Shown: positions 55,561-64,000, numbered from the stretch's first letter. The stretch is DNA of 64,000 bases from SEAL01 sp032153715 (GCA_032153715.1 JALDYR010000004.1:94429-158428); one strand, 5' to 3'. Notes: a model not told the origin generated them from the letters alone. Numbers and translations are program-made.

Positions 55561-56988
55561 CTACGCGGTTTCGATGGCTTTTTGAAGGCGCTCAATTGCA
55601 GCTGTCTGACCGATGGTTGCAAGCGTATCATTCAGGGCTGGACTGAACGGTGCCCATGATACGGCCAGGCGGATAAGGCTAAACAGAATGCCTGGTTTTT
55701 GGCCAGTTGTTTCAAGTAATTGATTGAGCGTTTCCTGGAGTGATTCGGGATCAAAGGCGCTCGTCTCGAAAACGGCTTGGGCGGTCTGAAGAAGCTCGAC
55801 TTGCTCTTCGCGAGTGAGCTTGCGTAGCTGTTTGTTGTCGTCGGCCATTTGCCAGTTAGGTGTTGGGTCATCAAAGAAATAATCGGTAATCGTTGGAAGG
55901 TCGCAAAGAGTTTTGAGGCGATCTTGAACGAGTGCGAGGACTTGTTTTTTGTACGCTTCGTCGGACGATGCGGCGCTTTCTGGCCAAAAATCAGCGACGC
56001 GTTCGTAAAGGTCGTCAAGTGATAGTGAACGGATATGTTGGCCGTTGAGCCATAGCAAACGCTGCTCGTCGAAACGGGCTGGTGATTTCTGGACGCGTTC
56101 AAGGGTGAATTTCTCAATCAACTCGTCGCGCGTGAAAACTTCCTGTTCGGTGCCGTCATTCCAGCCAAGGGTTGCAAGGAAGTTCATCATTGCTTCTGGC
56201 AAGTACCCTTCTTTGCCGTACTCAAGAATATCTTTGGCGCCGTCGCGCTTGCCAAGTTTCTTTTTACCATCCATGGCCATCACGAATGGCAGGGTTGCGA
56301 GGACTGGCCGCTCGATACCGAGGGCTTCGTAAAGATTAAGGAACTTTGGTGTACTGCTAATAAACTCTTGGCTGCGCAAAACGTGCGTGACGCCCATGAG
56401 CATGTCGTCGATGATGTGACAGAAATTGTAGGTTGGAAAACCGTCGGATTTAATCAAAATAAAGTCATCAACTACCTCCGGACCGGTCGATAGGTCGCCC
56501 ATGACAGCATCGTGCCACTGGTATGATTTTGGATCAGATTTAAAACGGAGTGGCTGCGTGCCATCCCAGGCTGGTGGGTTTTCTGGGCGATGATCGCGGA
56601 ACAAAAAGGCGCGCTTCTCTGCCTTGGCTTGATCGCGGAACGCATCGAGCTCTTCCTTGGTGTAAGGGTCGGCGTACGCCTTGCCTTGGTCAATGAGCTT
56701 TTGCGCCCACTCTTTATAGATAGCGAGGCGCTCAGACTGAAGGTACGGTCCAAATTCGCCACCCTTGTCGATGCCCTCTTGCCAGTCGATGCCAAGCCAG
56801 CGCAGGCTGTTTTCGATCTGCGCGATACTACCCTCGACCTCACGAACTTTGTCAGTATCTTCGATACGGAGAATGAATGTACCTTTGGCTTGTTGGGCGA
56901 TAAACCATGCAAAAAGTGCCGTACGGACACCGCCGACGTGCATAAAACCGGTTGGACTTGGGGCGAAACGAGTGCGAATAGTAGACAT
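55561..56988 (-). CDS. gltX: Glutamyl-tRNA synthetase
   Basis: Charges tRNA-Glu (and possibly tRNA-Gln). 475 residues, class I. HIGH motif as RFAPSPTGFMHVGGVRTALFAWF (~5-27), RIEDTDKVREVEGS, and the KMSKS equivalent KKKLGKRDGAKDI (~243-255). Anticodon-binding alpha-helical C-terminus from ~320. Start ATG 56988 behind AGGGGAAG; an in-frame start at 57018 is longer but overlaps the promoter-like TAGAAT. The tRNA-Glu(CTC) gene lies 3 kb downstream. Confidence 0.95.
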   Translation of the reverse strand: MSTIRTRFAPSPTGFMHVGGVRTALFAWFIAQQAKGTFILRIEDTDKVREVEGSIAQIENSLRWLGIDWQEGIDKGGEFGPYLQSERLAIYKEWAQKLIDQGKAYADPYTKEELDAFRDQAKAEKRAFLFRDHRPENPPAWDGTQPLRFKSDPKSYQWHDAVMGDLSTGPEVVDDFILIKSDGFPTYNFCHIIDDMLMGVTHVLRSQEFISSTPKFLNLYEALGIERPVLATLPFVMAMDGKKKLGKRDGAKDILEYGKEGYLPEAMMNFLATLGWNDGTEQEVFTRDELIEKFTLERVQKSPARFDEQRLLWLNGQHIRSLSLDDLYERVADFWPESAASSDEAYKKQVLALVQDRLKTLCDLPTITDYFFDDPTPNWQMADDNKQLRKLTREEQVELLQTAQAVFETSAFDPESLQETLNQLLETTGQKPGILFSLIRLAVSWAPFSPALNDTLATIGQTAAIERLQKAIETA

Positions 56989-57058
56989 AACTTCCCCTAT
57001 TCTAACAGATAAGAGCACGCGCTACAAAGAGCGCGTGCTCTACTGGCCAGTTGGCTGA

Positions 57059-58099
57059 TTAAATAAGGCTGGTTGCGATGCGGCGTAATTGATCGCTTGA
57101 AAGTGGCGCGTTGCCTTCGATTGTGTAGAGGATACCGCCGTTTACCCAAGCTGCATTGCCGCCGTAGGCATAAATGGTCAAGCCGCGTTCGGTGTATGGA
57201 ATGTAGCTGACGCCTGCTTTTGGCGTGACATAGTTGTCGAGAACCGCTGCGGAATCCCAACTGCTCTTCATTTGCTTGATAGTGAACGCTTGCGGACCGC
57301 CGTTGGCTGCAAATTTCATAGTAACCTGGCCTTCGTTGTAGGCAACGGGACCGTTGAGACTGTAACCGTCTGGGCGATAATTAGGATAGTTAGCGTTAAT
57401 GCCAGCCTGTGCAGCGGCGACGCGAACAGATAGCGTTGGCATATTGAGATATGTCAAGTAACCGCCAAGCAGGACGAGTGCGAGTGACGCAGTTACGATA
57501 CTCAGCGCGCGAGGATGACGCTTGAGGAAGCGTTGCTTTTTTGCTACTGGTTGTTTGTGGGTATTTTCAACTGCTGCTTTGAGGGTTTCGTTTTTAATTA
57601 CCTGAGCTGGTTTGTGCGGCGCTTGAGCGACGCGAGGCTGCACGGCAGTTCGCACTGGAATGTGATTGACGGGATTGGCTGCGGCTTTGGCGTGACTGAT
57701 TGCATGTGCTTTTGCAACGTGAGGGTGTGTAACGGGGCCAATGTCCATGGTGCGCTGCGCGGCTGGTGCTGTGACAACAGGATGCTTTGCAAATTTTGCA
57801 ATATGAGCACTTTTGAGATGTGACGCCTGAGCAGAAGCGGCCACGCGACGAGGCGTGCTGGCTGTTGCTGGCTGTTTCGCTACTGTAACTGGTCGTTTAA
57901 TTGACCGACGATTTAGTGTTTGTGAACGCTGCGCGGTGTTATGGACGTGCGCCGAGGCAACGACGCGTGCCTTTGAAGCTGCGACTGGTTTTTGGGTAAC
58001 GGTATGCGTTGTAGGGGCAGCACTGAGGCTGTCTACTGCAAGGCCTGTGCGGGCGTCGTAATGACGACCGTTCACTACAATTGTCTGTTTTTCGCTCAT
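57059..58099 (-). CDS. Membrane-anchored protein with DUF4367-like external domain
   Basis: 346 residues. Residues ~1-190 are Ala/His/Lys/Pro-rich and probably disordered inside the cell; one membrane segment (ALSIVTASLALVLLGGYLTYL, ~197-217); external domain with NYPNYRPDGYSLNGPVAYNEGQVTMKFA, FTIKQMKSSWDS and IYAYGGNAAWVNGGILYTIEGNAPLSSDQLRRIATSL, the pattern of DUF4367/sigma-factor-regulator-like domains. SD is not obvious. It is convergent to none and divergent from the PEGA gene. Role unknown; could be a surface or sensory module. Confidence 0.75.
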   Translation of the reverse strand: MSEKQTIVVNGRHYDARTGLAVDSLSAAPTTHTVTQKPVAASKARVVASAHVHNTAQRSQTLNRRSIKRPVTVAKQPATASTPRRVAASAQASHLKSAHIAKFAKHPVVTAPAAQRTMDIGPVTHPHVAKAHAISHAKAAANPVNHIPVRTAVQPRVAQAPHKPAQVIKNETLKAAVENTHKQPVAKKQRFLKRHPRALSIVTASLALVLLGGYLTYLNMPTLSVRVAAAQAGINANYPNYRPDGYSLNGPVAYNEGQVTMKFAANGGPQAFTIKQMKSSWDSAAVLDNYVTPKAGVSYIPYTERGLTIYAYGGNAAWVNGGILYTIEGNAPLSSDQLRRIATSLI

Positions 58100-58211
58100 C
58101 CCTTATTTCCCCTTGTTTTTGTCACAAATCCGCTTATGTTTTCGCGGTTGTTACTATTTATCTTAGGGGCCCCGAGGTGATTTTGCAAGCACTTTTTTGT
58201 ACGGCGTACGG

Positions 58212-58217
58212 TATACT
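58212..58217 (+). promoter_or_regulatory. -10 box TATACT for leaderless PEGA gene
   Basis: TATACT ends 6 nt before ATG 58224; this also rules out the earlier in-frame TTG at 58197. Confidence 0.65.
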
Positions 58218-58223
58218 GGTAGT

Positions 58224-59684
58224 ATGTATCACCATTCCTCAAAAAGACGACAATTACTCGTCCGAACTTTAGTTTATGGCCTTATGACGTTATCTGTTGT
58301 GGTTATTGTTGCAATCCTTATTTTGATTATCCTTGGCTATTCGTTTAACCGCCAGGATGGTCGGCTTGAACAAGGTGGCTTGCTGCAGTTTGCGAGTACA
58401 CCAAGCGGCGCAACAGTGACACTCGACGAACTGACGTTAGGGTCTCGGACGCCGTCAAAAGCAAGCGTGGATGCGAAAAGTCATCATGTTCGTATGGACC
58501 TGTCCGGGTACCGACCATGGCAAAAGTCAATTGACGTGCAGGCGGGCACGATTCGCTGGCTTAGCTATGCACGCTTGATCCCGACTGACCCAAAGGTCGA
58601 GCAAGTAAAAAGTTATCCGGTGATTGAAGGTGCGCTTACTTCCCCCTTCCGTCAGTGGGTGGCAATGCAGGAAAAGCTGAGCGTACCGACAATTATTCTC
58701 GCTGATATTCGCAACGATGAGGTGAAATATGAAAATATTAGCTTGCCGCAAGATGCGTATACTGCGCCGGCGGAAGGCGCGACGCAATCATTTGCGATCG
58801 ATTCTTGGGCGCAAGATGAACGACATATGCTGATCAAACACACCTATAATACTGATCAAGTGGAGTGGATTGTTGTTGATCGTACTGATGTGACAAGGTC
58901 GGTTAATCTGACGAAAGCATTTGCGGTTGCACCATCAAAGGTTGTCTTCGGTACGAATAATGGCCGTAACCTTTACATTAGAACTGATGATATTGTTCGT
59001 AAAATAAACCTTGACGACCAAACACTTTCTCGCCCGCTCGTGTCAAATATCGAAGATTTTTGGATTAATGGCGGCACGACTGTTCTTTACACCTCAAAGG
59101 TTGATCCAAACACGAACACGCGTCACGTTGGCTATATTGCCGATGATATGGATGAAGTGTCGATTATTCAGTCCTACCCTGCGGCAACAGCAAACCTGAA
59201 GCTCGCTTTTGGTGAATATTATGGCAAACGCTACATAGCAATTTCTCATAATCAGACAGTCGATGTTTTAAAGGGTACATTGCCACGCGGTACGACAAAA
59301 GCCGATCTTGAAAAGGTAACCTCATTTGATGTGAAGGATGCGCCGCTATGGTTGACGATTGGCCGTACGGGGCGCTTTGTGGCCGCGCAGACGGCGAACG
59401 GTTATACGGTGTACGATGTCGAGTTGCAAAAGACAGACGCCACGACATTTGATCGTCCTGCGGTAGCACAGCGCGAAATGCAGTGGATTGATGACTATAT
59501 GATTTGGAGCGATCGCGCGGGCACACTTCGTTTCTATGAGTTTGATGGCGCAAACCAGCAAGATGTCATGCCAGTTGCCGAAGGCTACACCGTAACACTG
59601 AGCAATAACAACAAGTATGTCTACAGTATCGCAAAGACAAGCTCGGGCTACGCTTTACAGCGTGCGCAGCTCATTCTTAACTAA
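58224..59684 (+). CDS. PEGA-domain membrane-anchored protein
   Basis: 486 residues: N-terminal membrane segment (YGLMTLSVVVIVAILILIILGYSF), a PEGA domain (LLQFASTPSGATVTLDELTLGSRTPSKASVDAKSHHVRMDLSGYRPWQKSIDVQAG, ~52-108), then a large beta-rich extracellular part with beta-propeller-like repeats. PEGA domains are common on surface proteins and are thought to bind polysaccharide; the target is unknown. It starts with a leaderless-type promoter and ends tail to tail with the sortase gene (stop codons overlap at 59681-59684). Confidence 0.85.
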   Translation: MYHHSSKRRQLLVRTLVYGLMTLSVVVIVAILILIILGYSFNRQDGRLEQGGLLQFASTPSGATVTLDELTLGSRTPSKASVDAKSHHVRMDLSGYRPWQKSIDVQAGTIRWLSYARLIPTDPKVEQVKSYPVIEGALTSPFRQWVAMQEKLSVPTIILADIRNDEVKYENISLPQDAYTAPAEGATQSFAIDSWAQDERHMLIKHTYNTDQVEWIVVDRTDVTRSVNLTKAFAVAPSKVVFGTNNGRNLYIRTDDIVRKINLDDQTLSRPLVSNIEDFWINGGTTVLYTSKVDPNTNTRHVGYIADDMDEVSIIQSYPAATANLKLAFGEYYGKRYIAISHNQTVDVLKGTLPRGTTKADLEKVTSFDVKDAPLWLTIGRTGRFVAAQTANGYTVYDVELQKTDATTFDRPAVAQREMQWIDDYMIWSDRAGTLRFYEFDGANQQDVMPVAEGYTVTLSNNNKYVYSIAKTSSGYALQRAQLILN

Positions 59685-60868
59685 TTGCCGCCGCCAAATA
59701 GTCGCTGCAAGAGTGTAGCGGAATTGCCGGTCATTTCAGCGCTTGCTCCACTGGTCGCTGCAGGTGCTGCAGAGGCTGCGGCTGGATCGGGACTGACTTG
59801 TTCTGCCGTGACCAAAAGACGCTTTTCGGCGGTGCCAATTGGTACGCAGGTAATCAGTGTCATGACTGGCTTGTCGGTTGGATATGTCAATTTGGTGACT
59901 TCGCTTGGCTTGACGACTTCTTTTTTAGTGACTGAATAGCTATAGCGCTTGCCTTCGTAGTTGGCGTAAATCATGTCGCCGTTATTGAGCTTGTCGAGCT
60001 GGACGAAGATGAACTTGTAGCTGCCGTTGTCGAACAAATCGTTACTGGAGTGGCCCGCGAGGACGGTATTGCCGATTTGGCCAGGAACGCTGTTGGCACC
60101 TGGAATTGCAAAGTGAGCAACACCCTTCTCCATCGCGGACATCTGCGAAGCGTGATCAGAGCCAATGCCGTAGACGGCTGGTACGTCTACATTAATCTTT
60201 GGGATGATTAGCTTCGGTTCGGGTCCGACTTGAACTGCCGCGGTCGGATCAACCACAATATTTTGGGGGTCAATACTGCCTGGTGTGACATAGGCTTTGA
60301 CATTCGAGATGAGGACGCGGTTGTACTGAAGGAAGGCGAAAACAACGACAACGCAGAGTGCTGAGGCGATGGGGATAAAGTGGCGGCTTTTACGTGCTTT
60401 TTTAGCAGACTGCTCCAGATTGGTGCGGAGTTTGTCGCGAAGCGCATAGAGCTGTTCGTTTTTTGCTTCCGGTGTGCCAGTAGCTTGTGACGGTGATGTC
60501 TTCTCTTCGATAGGAGTATGCTCGGTTAGCTGAGTAGTAGTTGCCTTTTCGTGCATAACTTTGCGCATATGGCTGGTGTAATAGTGCTCGTAGTATTTTT
60601 GGTAGTACTCTTGCCAGGCGGTGTGATACTGTTGCCATTGATCACCTGTCTGAGCGGGGTGCTGTTGTGTATGCGACTGATGATGTTGTGTGGCCTTGTG
60701 CGGCGGCTGAGCTGTTTTGGCGGGTTCGGCGATTGGCTCTCCTCCGTAGATCGCGTCTAGTTGGCGTCGAACGACGTTGACTGCGGCGTCGCGAGAGGGT
60801 ACGTTAAGGCTACGCTGCCCTGGTGGGTTGGCGTCGGAAGTGCTATCAGAGGTATTATTTGGTCTCAT
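59681..60868 (-). CDS. Sortase (class D/E-type) with long cytoplasmic N-terminus
   Basis: A transpeptidase that attaches or links surface proteins. 395 residues: ~180 residues of Gln/His/Pro/Thr-rich cytoplasmic sequence, one membrane segment (FIPIASALCVVVVFAFLQY), and a sortase beta-barrel: LIIPKINVDVPAVYGIG, GVAHFAIPGANSVPGQIGNTVLAGHSSND (catalytic His), and the TLITC motif in MTLITCVPIGTAEKRLLVTAEQV (catalytic Cys and Arg). Start ATG 60868 follows AGGA, 13 nt after TATAGT; longer in-frame codons run into the tRNA-Leu region. Substrates with a sorting signal are not seen here. Confidence 0.9.
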   Translation of the reverse strand: MRPNNTSDSTSDANPPGQRSLNVPSRDAAVNVVRRQLDAIYGGEPIAEPAKTAQPPHKATQHHQSHTQQHPAQTGDQWQQYHTAWQEYYQKYYEHYYTSHMRKVMHEKATTTQLTEHTPIEEKTSPSQATGTPEAKNEQLYALRDKLRTNLEQSAKKARKSRHFIPIASALCVVVVFAFLQYNRVLISNVKAYVTPGSIDPQNIVVDPTAAVQVGPEPKLIIPKINVDVPAVYGIGSDHASQMSAMEKGVAHFAIPGANSVPGQIGNTVLAGHSSNDLFDNGSYKFIFVQLDKLNNGDMIYANYEGKRYSYSVTKKEVVKPSEVTKLTYPTDKPVMTLITCVPIGTAEKRLLVTAEQVSPDPAAASAAPAATSGASAEMTGNSATLLQRLFGGGN

Positions 60869-60969
60869 ATCAAGGATTCCTACTATATTAAGTATACAAT
60901 ATCGCGCATGTGTTTGGTATGAGTGATTCAATCTGTTATTATAAAAAGCGTTATTTTTTAACAACTCGT

Positions 60970-61056
60970 GCCGCGGTGGTGGAATTGGTAGACACGCTAG
61001 ACTCAAAATCTTGTGAGCATTAGCTCGTACCGGTTCAAGTCCGGTCCGCGGTACCA
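60970..61056 (+). tRNA. tRNA-Leu (CAA), CCA encoded
   Basis: Class II tRNA of 87 nt: acceptor GCCGCGG/CCGCGGT, D arm GGTGGAATTGGTAGACAC, anticodon loop CTCAAAA giving CAA (one mismatch in the stem), variable arm TGAGCATTAGCTCG, T arm CCGGTTCAAGTCCGG, encoded CCA. Confidence 0.92.
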
Positions 61057-61076
61057 GTGGTTAAAAAATGTAATAT

Positions 61077-61913
61077 CTATTCTTTATAGATATGATTGAG
61101 AATAGTCGACTCAAGCCGACCGTATGCTGCATCGATCAGGCGTGTATTAGCGGTAGCCTCACCTTCAATTTCTTGCATCATTTCATATTGCAGTAGCGGT
61201 ATATTGTGAAAGCCTCCAGCAATGGACTCAAGGGATAATACAAGGATGTCATCACCGTAGGTATCCTCTTCGAGTTGATGCTCACTTGTTTTGACCTGGA
61301 GTTTTGCGGCTTCTCCCCCGCGAACTATAGCGCGAAAATCATACCCTTGATTAGTGTCTGTAAAATAGTCTCTTCCCATTGTGTCGGCTGCGGTGCTCGA
61401 AGGAATGAGCGTGAGGCGATCATGCGGTTCCCCTGTGGTCTTCCTCATGCCGAGCGCAAAGATGGTTGTCTCGCTGAGGTTGCCTATGCGTTTTATGTGG
61501 TCATATGTATCAATTGCGCTGCGTTTATCAATTTGACGCTGACGATAGAGCTGGCTAAGATTCGAAACGGCAATGCCGTAAAGGGACGAGATGTCCTGTT
61601 CGAGGTCCAGCGGAGCGGCCGAGTCAGTTGGGTTGTCGCTGTCAAATTTTAATCGACGACGCATAACCTCACGACAATGGGCCATGGTGTCCTGGTGGTC
61701 TTGATTCACCTTGTCGTAGCTAAACTCTTTAGATCGAGATGAAGTGACGGACCATGCGCCGATATGTCGCACACGCTTATCTTCGGGCATGGAATAGACT
61801 ACTTCTCCGTCTTCTATGTCGATTATTCGATGATCATCAAGTGAATAACGCTTCGGCCTTTTGTCCGGAGATGGAAATGGAAATCGGTGTGATTCTGGCG
61901 ACTGTAGTACCAT
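61077..61913 (-). CDS. 278-residue protein, unknown
   Basis: A soluble protein: MVLQSPESHRFPFPSPDKRPKRYSLDDHRIIDIEDGEVVYSMPEDK...; later LSQLYRQRQIDKRSAIDTYDHIKRIGNLSETTIFALGMRK and GDDILVLSLESIAGGFHNIPLLQYEMMQEIEGE. No Cys, no membrane segment. Start ATG 61913 is favoured by a TATAGAAT element ~10 nt upstream; a longer start at 61952 would precede it. It is convergent with the tRNA-Leu gene. I do not recognise the family. Confidence 0.68.
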   Translation of the reverse strand: MVLQSPESHRFPFPSPDKRPKRYSLDDHRIIDIEDGEVVYSMPEDKRVRHIGAWSVTSSRSKEFSYDKVNQDHQDTMAHCREVMRRRLKFDSDNPTDSAAPLDLEQDISSLYGIAVSNLSQLYRQRQIDKRSAIDTYDHIKRIGNLSETTIFALGMRKTTGEPHDRLTLIPSSTAADTMGRDYFTDTNQGYDFRAIVRGGEAAKLQVKTSEHQLEEDTYGDDILVLSLESIAGGFHNIPLLQYEMMQEIEGEATANTRLIDAAYGRLESTILNHIYKE

Positions 61914-61954
61914 GTAACGTATTATTCTATAACTAATAGTACAATTTAGCAAAT

Positions 61955-62752
61955 CTATGGCTTGGCTATAAAGCTAGCGGTTACCGCTTCGAGTGTTTTG
62001 CCCGGTGTCCATAGCCAATATACTGCTGCTTGAACGGCAACACTGCCCCGCCAAATCGCCATTGGATTCTCCCAGGGCATTGTGACGATATCGCCGTTAT
62101 GTGCAACAATCAGGTGATCCTGGTGAAAAGTAACGATAGTCGCTGGGTACGTAATAGTGAATTTATGCAGCGCCTCCACTGCTTGGGCGAGCTGCATGCT
62201 AAATGTCATCATCTTTGGGTAATAGACGCTCTGGAACATTTTTTGCAGCTGTGCAAACGAGACAACAAGGAGTGTGTTTGGTCGCTCGACGACTGATTCA
62301 AGTGTGTTGCGCAGCAAATCAAATGCGTCACGCGTGATCGTTAGCTGTCCTTCGTAGTCCCGGACGAAGTCTTCGTAGAGGATGGCGGTTTCGCTATTGC
62401 GACCAGCGTCACCGACTAGGATTGTGCCGGTTGCCCAGTCGCCAACCGCTTTCATGTCTGACAGTGCGTCGCGACTGAGACCGCCCGAAGGATTAGTTGG
62501 CGCAAAGAGCGCGTCGGTGATCGTGGCTGGAATAGTCTTTCGGAGGACATCCGGCAAGAGGACACGCAGCTCGCCGACGCCGGCATTCGTGGCGATGCTG
62601 TAACCTTCCCCTACTCCGGCAAATCCTAATTTATTGCCGCCAATGATAGCGAGGCGCCCCGCATGAGAGCGTCGCTCGGGCTTGTTCCACTCAATATCTG
62701 GATAGAGCGGCTTGTCGTGTGTTTGCTTATGCCAATACGTATGCAGTGCCAT
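61955..62752 (-). CDS. NAD(P)H-hydrate dehydratase-like (YjeF C-terminal, ribokinase fold) protein
   Basis: 265 residues. RSHAGRLAIIGGNKLGFAGVGEGYSIATNAGVGELRVLLPDVL (~28-70) resembles the K/R-G-G start and the following helix of NnrD/YjeF-C, TILVGDAGRN the GPGLG element, and LLVVSFAQLQKMF plus IVTFHQDHLIVAHNGDIVTMPW and WRGSVAVQAAVYWLWTPG the substrate and Gly-rich ends (usual GtGDvLaGi is not intact). If functional it would repair hydrated NADH/NADPH; the missing GTGD suggests divergence. Its start overlaps the next gene's stop by 26 nt. Confidence 0.55.
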   Translation of the reverse strand: MALHTYWHKQTHDKPLYPDIEWNKPERRSHAGRLAIIGGNKLGFAGVGEGYSIATNAGVGELRVLLPDVLRKTIPATITDALFAPTNPSGGLSRDALSDMKAVGDWATGTILVGDAGRNSETAILYEDFVRDYEGQLTITRDAFDLLRNTLESVVERPNTLLVVSFAQLQKMFQSVYYPKMMTFSMQLAQAVEALHKFTITYPATIVTFHQDHLIVAHNGDIVTMPWENPMAIWRGSVAVQAAVYWLWTPGKTLEAVTASFIAKP

Positions 62753-63443
62753 TGTAGTCCAATTCGTAAATCATATTTTTTCGTTCAATAACAACTTTCC
62801 AGCCCTGTGTCTTTGCATATTCAAAGAGGACGTTATTTGGGTTAAAAGCGATCGGATTTTCGACGAGCTCGAGCATGGCGATATCGCTGCGTGTGTCGCC
62901 AAAGGCGAAGCTGCCTGCGTATGTCAGATCATTGTCTTCAACGACTTTTTTTAGCGCGCTATCTTTGCCGTGAACGGCCGGAGAATATTCCTTGTTAGTG
63001 TAGTGGCCGTCTTCGATAGTATAGCGACTACCAACGACGTAATCGAATCCGTAATATTGTCCGATCATTTCGACAATTTCCTGCTGCGATCCGGAGATGG
63101 CGACGAGGACGTAGCCTTGCTGCTTTAGATTGCGAATCGCGTCACGGGTGTACGTGTAGATTTGATCTTTGTGTTCGTCAAAAACAATTTTAACCGCGTT
63201 TTCAAAAGCATCGACCGCAATAGAATTGATCGCTTGCAGATACATATCTAGCAGTGCACGTTCGTAATCATGAAACGAGTTGCTGTGCGCACGCGTTTTC
63301 CAGTCTAGGTACGCCTTCTCGACGACTGTATAGGCGTCGGCGTCAATAAACCTCTCTTTCGCGAGCTCGGCGACAACGGCATGATAAAGCTGCCATCGAA
63401 TCAGTGTGCCGTCGATATCAAAGGCGGCAAATTTTCGTTGCAT
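62727..63443 (-). CDS. HAD-IB (SerB-like) phosphatase
   Basis: 238 residues with all HAD motifs: I KFAAFDIDGTLIRWQ (nucleophile Asp), II VLVAISGSQQEIV (Ser), III GKDSALKKVV (Lys) and IV FAFGDTRSDIAMLELV (acidic pair). The helical cap (residues ~15-90) and 'SGS...YYGFDYVVGSRYTIEDGHYT' match the SerB/PSP subfamily (HAD-IB). Phosphoserine or another small phosphomonoester is the likely substrate. It is 2 nt from the preceding MazG-type gene and overlaps the NnrD-like gene, so all three form an operon. Confidence 0.85.
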   Translation of the reverse strand: MQRKFAAFDIDGTLIRWQLYHAVVAELAKERFIDADAYTVVEKAYLDWKTRAHSNSFHDYERALLDMYLQAINSIAVDAFENAVKIVFDEHKDQIYTYTRDAIRNLKQQGYVLVAISGSQQEIVEMIGQYYGFDYVVGSRYTIEDGHYTNKEYSPAVHGKDSALKKVVEDNDLTYAGSFAFGDTRSDIAMLELVENPIAFNPNNVLFEYAKTQGWKVVIERKNMIYELDYNGTAYVLA

Positions 63444-63445
63444 TA

Positions 63446-63835
63446 CTACAGGCCGGCCTTCTTGTGGTTTAATTTGCTTTCAATCCACGCTTTGTTATGC
63501 TCGTCGATTGTTTTATTTTTGAACTTTTCGGCCGGATATTTCTTTGCGGCTTTTTCAAGTTTTTCGAGCATTGCGGTTGGAATGTCGATGTTATTAACTT
63601 GCGCAAATTGGAACGCGTAAATGAGGATATCTGCTAATTCTTCGGCAAGGTCGTCCTGTGAGCCAACTGGCGTGTCCTGCCACTGATAATGTTCAAGTAG
63701 TTCGTTTGCTTCGAGCGCGATAGAGATCGCCAGGCCGCGCGAGGCGTTGTGGTGCCAATCTCGTTCTTCGAGGTGTGTGTAGATCCGTTGGCTGATTTCA
63801 TCAAAAGTTGCATCAGATTGAGTTGGTGCTGGCAT
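63446..63835 (-). CDS. MazG-type nucleotide pyrophosphohydrolase
   Basis: 129 residues, an all-alpha NTP-PPase of the MazG/dCTPase (RS21-C6) type. Metal-binding signature: LAISIALEANELLEHYQW (~33-50) and DLAEELADILIYAFQFA (~62-78), i.e. ExxE...ExxD. It hydrolyses non-canonical or excess dNTPs to monophosphates; exact substrate unknown. SD AAGGAG lies 12 nt from the ATG and a TATACT further up. First gene of the operon with the SerB-like and NnrD-like genes. Confidence 0.88.
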   Translation of the reverse strand: MPAPTQSDATFDEISQRIYTHLEERDWHHNASRGLAISIALEANELLEHYQWQDTPVGSQDDLAEELADILIYAFQFAQVNNIDIPTAMLEKLEKAAKKYPAEKFKNKTIDEHNKAWIESKLNHKKAGL

Positions 63836-63871
63836 GGGCTGTTCGGTCTCCTTTTCATCTAGTATACAAGT

Positions 63872-63926
63872 AAAAAACAGGCATTGCCACCGAGCGAATG
63901 ATCTCGCCTGGCGGCAATGCCTTTTG
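63872..63926. terminator. Bidirectional terminator hairpin
   Basis: AGGCATTGCC/GGCAATGCCT stem with a second stem in the loop; TTTT on the plus side and TTTTTT on the minus side. It separates the MazG-type gene from the partial minus gene at the right edge. Confidence 0.8.
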
Positions 63927-63939
63927 CTCTCGTATCCTC

Positions 63940-64000
63940 CTATCCTATGAGCTGATTTAGTTGCCCAACGGCGATATCGGCAGATTCCTTGATGCTATCT
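63940..64000 (-). CDS. C-terminal end of a gene continuing past the window
   Basis: Twenty codons ending DSIKESADIAVGQLNQLIG and a TAG stop (63942-63940) on the minus strand, followed by the terminator at 63872. Coding nature is suggested by the adjacent terminator; identity cannot be told from so little. Confidence 0.5.
   Translation of the reverse strand, partial: DSIKESADIAVGQLNQLIG

Noticed and set aside
58197..58223. TTG at 58197 as start of the PEGA gene
   Set aside because: The -10 box TATACT lies inside this extension and points to ATG 58224.
60869..61006. N-terminal extension of the sortase frame to 61006
   Set aside because: It would run across the tRNA-Leu gene; the ATG at 60868 has an SD-like AGGA and a TATAGT upstream.

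Overview
The window looks like a chromosomal segment of a Candidatus Saccharibacteria (TM7, Patescibacteria/CPR) bacterium. Evidence: compact genes with short spacers, a shortened MetK, a minimal dcw (division and wall) cluster, an orphan VirD4/TraG-like ATPase with a long Pro-rich tail, a class D/E-type sortase, DUF3048- and DUF4367-like surface proteins, and many genes whose -10 box lies only 6-9 nt before the ATG. Base composition is near balanced, which would fit an environmental, moderately GC-rich member. The assignment comes from gene content and style; no rRNA gene is present to confirm it.

Layout. 1-9 kb: the 3' end of a C-terminally anchored surface protein, PsiE-like membrane protein, yaaA, a type IV pilin-like gene, then metK behind a clear SAM-I riboswitch, two tandem paralogous unknowns, a DUF4868 (KwaB-like) protein and a PIF1-like helicase. 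9-14.8 kb: LssY-C protein, GH1 glycosidase overlapping yvcK, a HAD protein, and small membrane proteins with their own promoters and terminators. 14.9-23.5 kb: the dcw cluster mraZ, rsmH, ftsL-like, ftsI, mraY, ftsW, murG, ftsQ-like; a perfect inverted pair of DnaA boxes and TGGG (MraZ-type) repeats lie at its promoter. 23.5-24.4 kb is an ORF-free AT-rich block bounded by an 18-bp direct repeat. 24.4-32.6 kb (minus strand): a small gene, the TraG-like ATPase, a sigma-region-4/HARE-HTH regulator, small genes and topA.

32.6-43.6 kb is dominated by short, mostly unrecognised single genes. Several share a strong Shine-Dalgarno, a 5'UTR hairpin and a GCCGCC-stem terminator. Among them lie dprA, a putative ~290-nt structured RNA gene, a DUF475/TerC-like membrane protein, a Fur-family regulator, pth and der. 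43.7-47.4 kb: RsuA-type pseudouridine synthase plus a response regulator and histidine kinase that both carry Pro/Ala/Gln-rich tails. 47.6-52.4 kb is an accessory stretch ending at tRNA-Glu, with three degenerate repeat copies that carry the tRNA 3' end, like an integration island. 52.5-64 kb: a second two-component pair translationally linked to a DUF3048 protein, gltX, DUF4367-like protein, PEGA protein, sortase, tRNA-Leu, an unknown, an NAD(P)H-hydrate dehydratase-like protein, a SerB-like phosphatase and a MazG-type pyrophosphohydrolase.

Two styles of initiation coexist. Housekeeping genes often have no SD and a -10 box immediately before the start (probable leaderless mRNAs). Small accessory genes have GAGAGGA/AAAGGAG-type SDs and structured 5'UTRs. 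No CRISPR array, rRNA or intact insertion sequence was seen.
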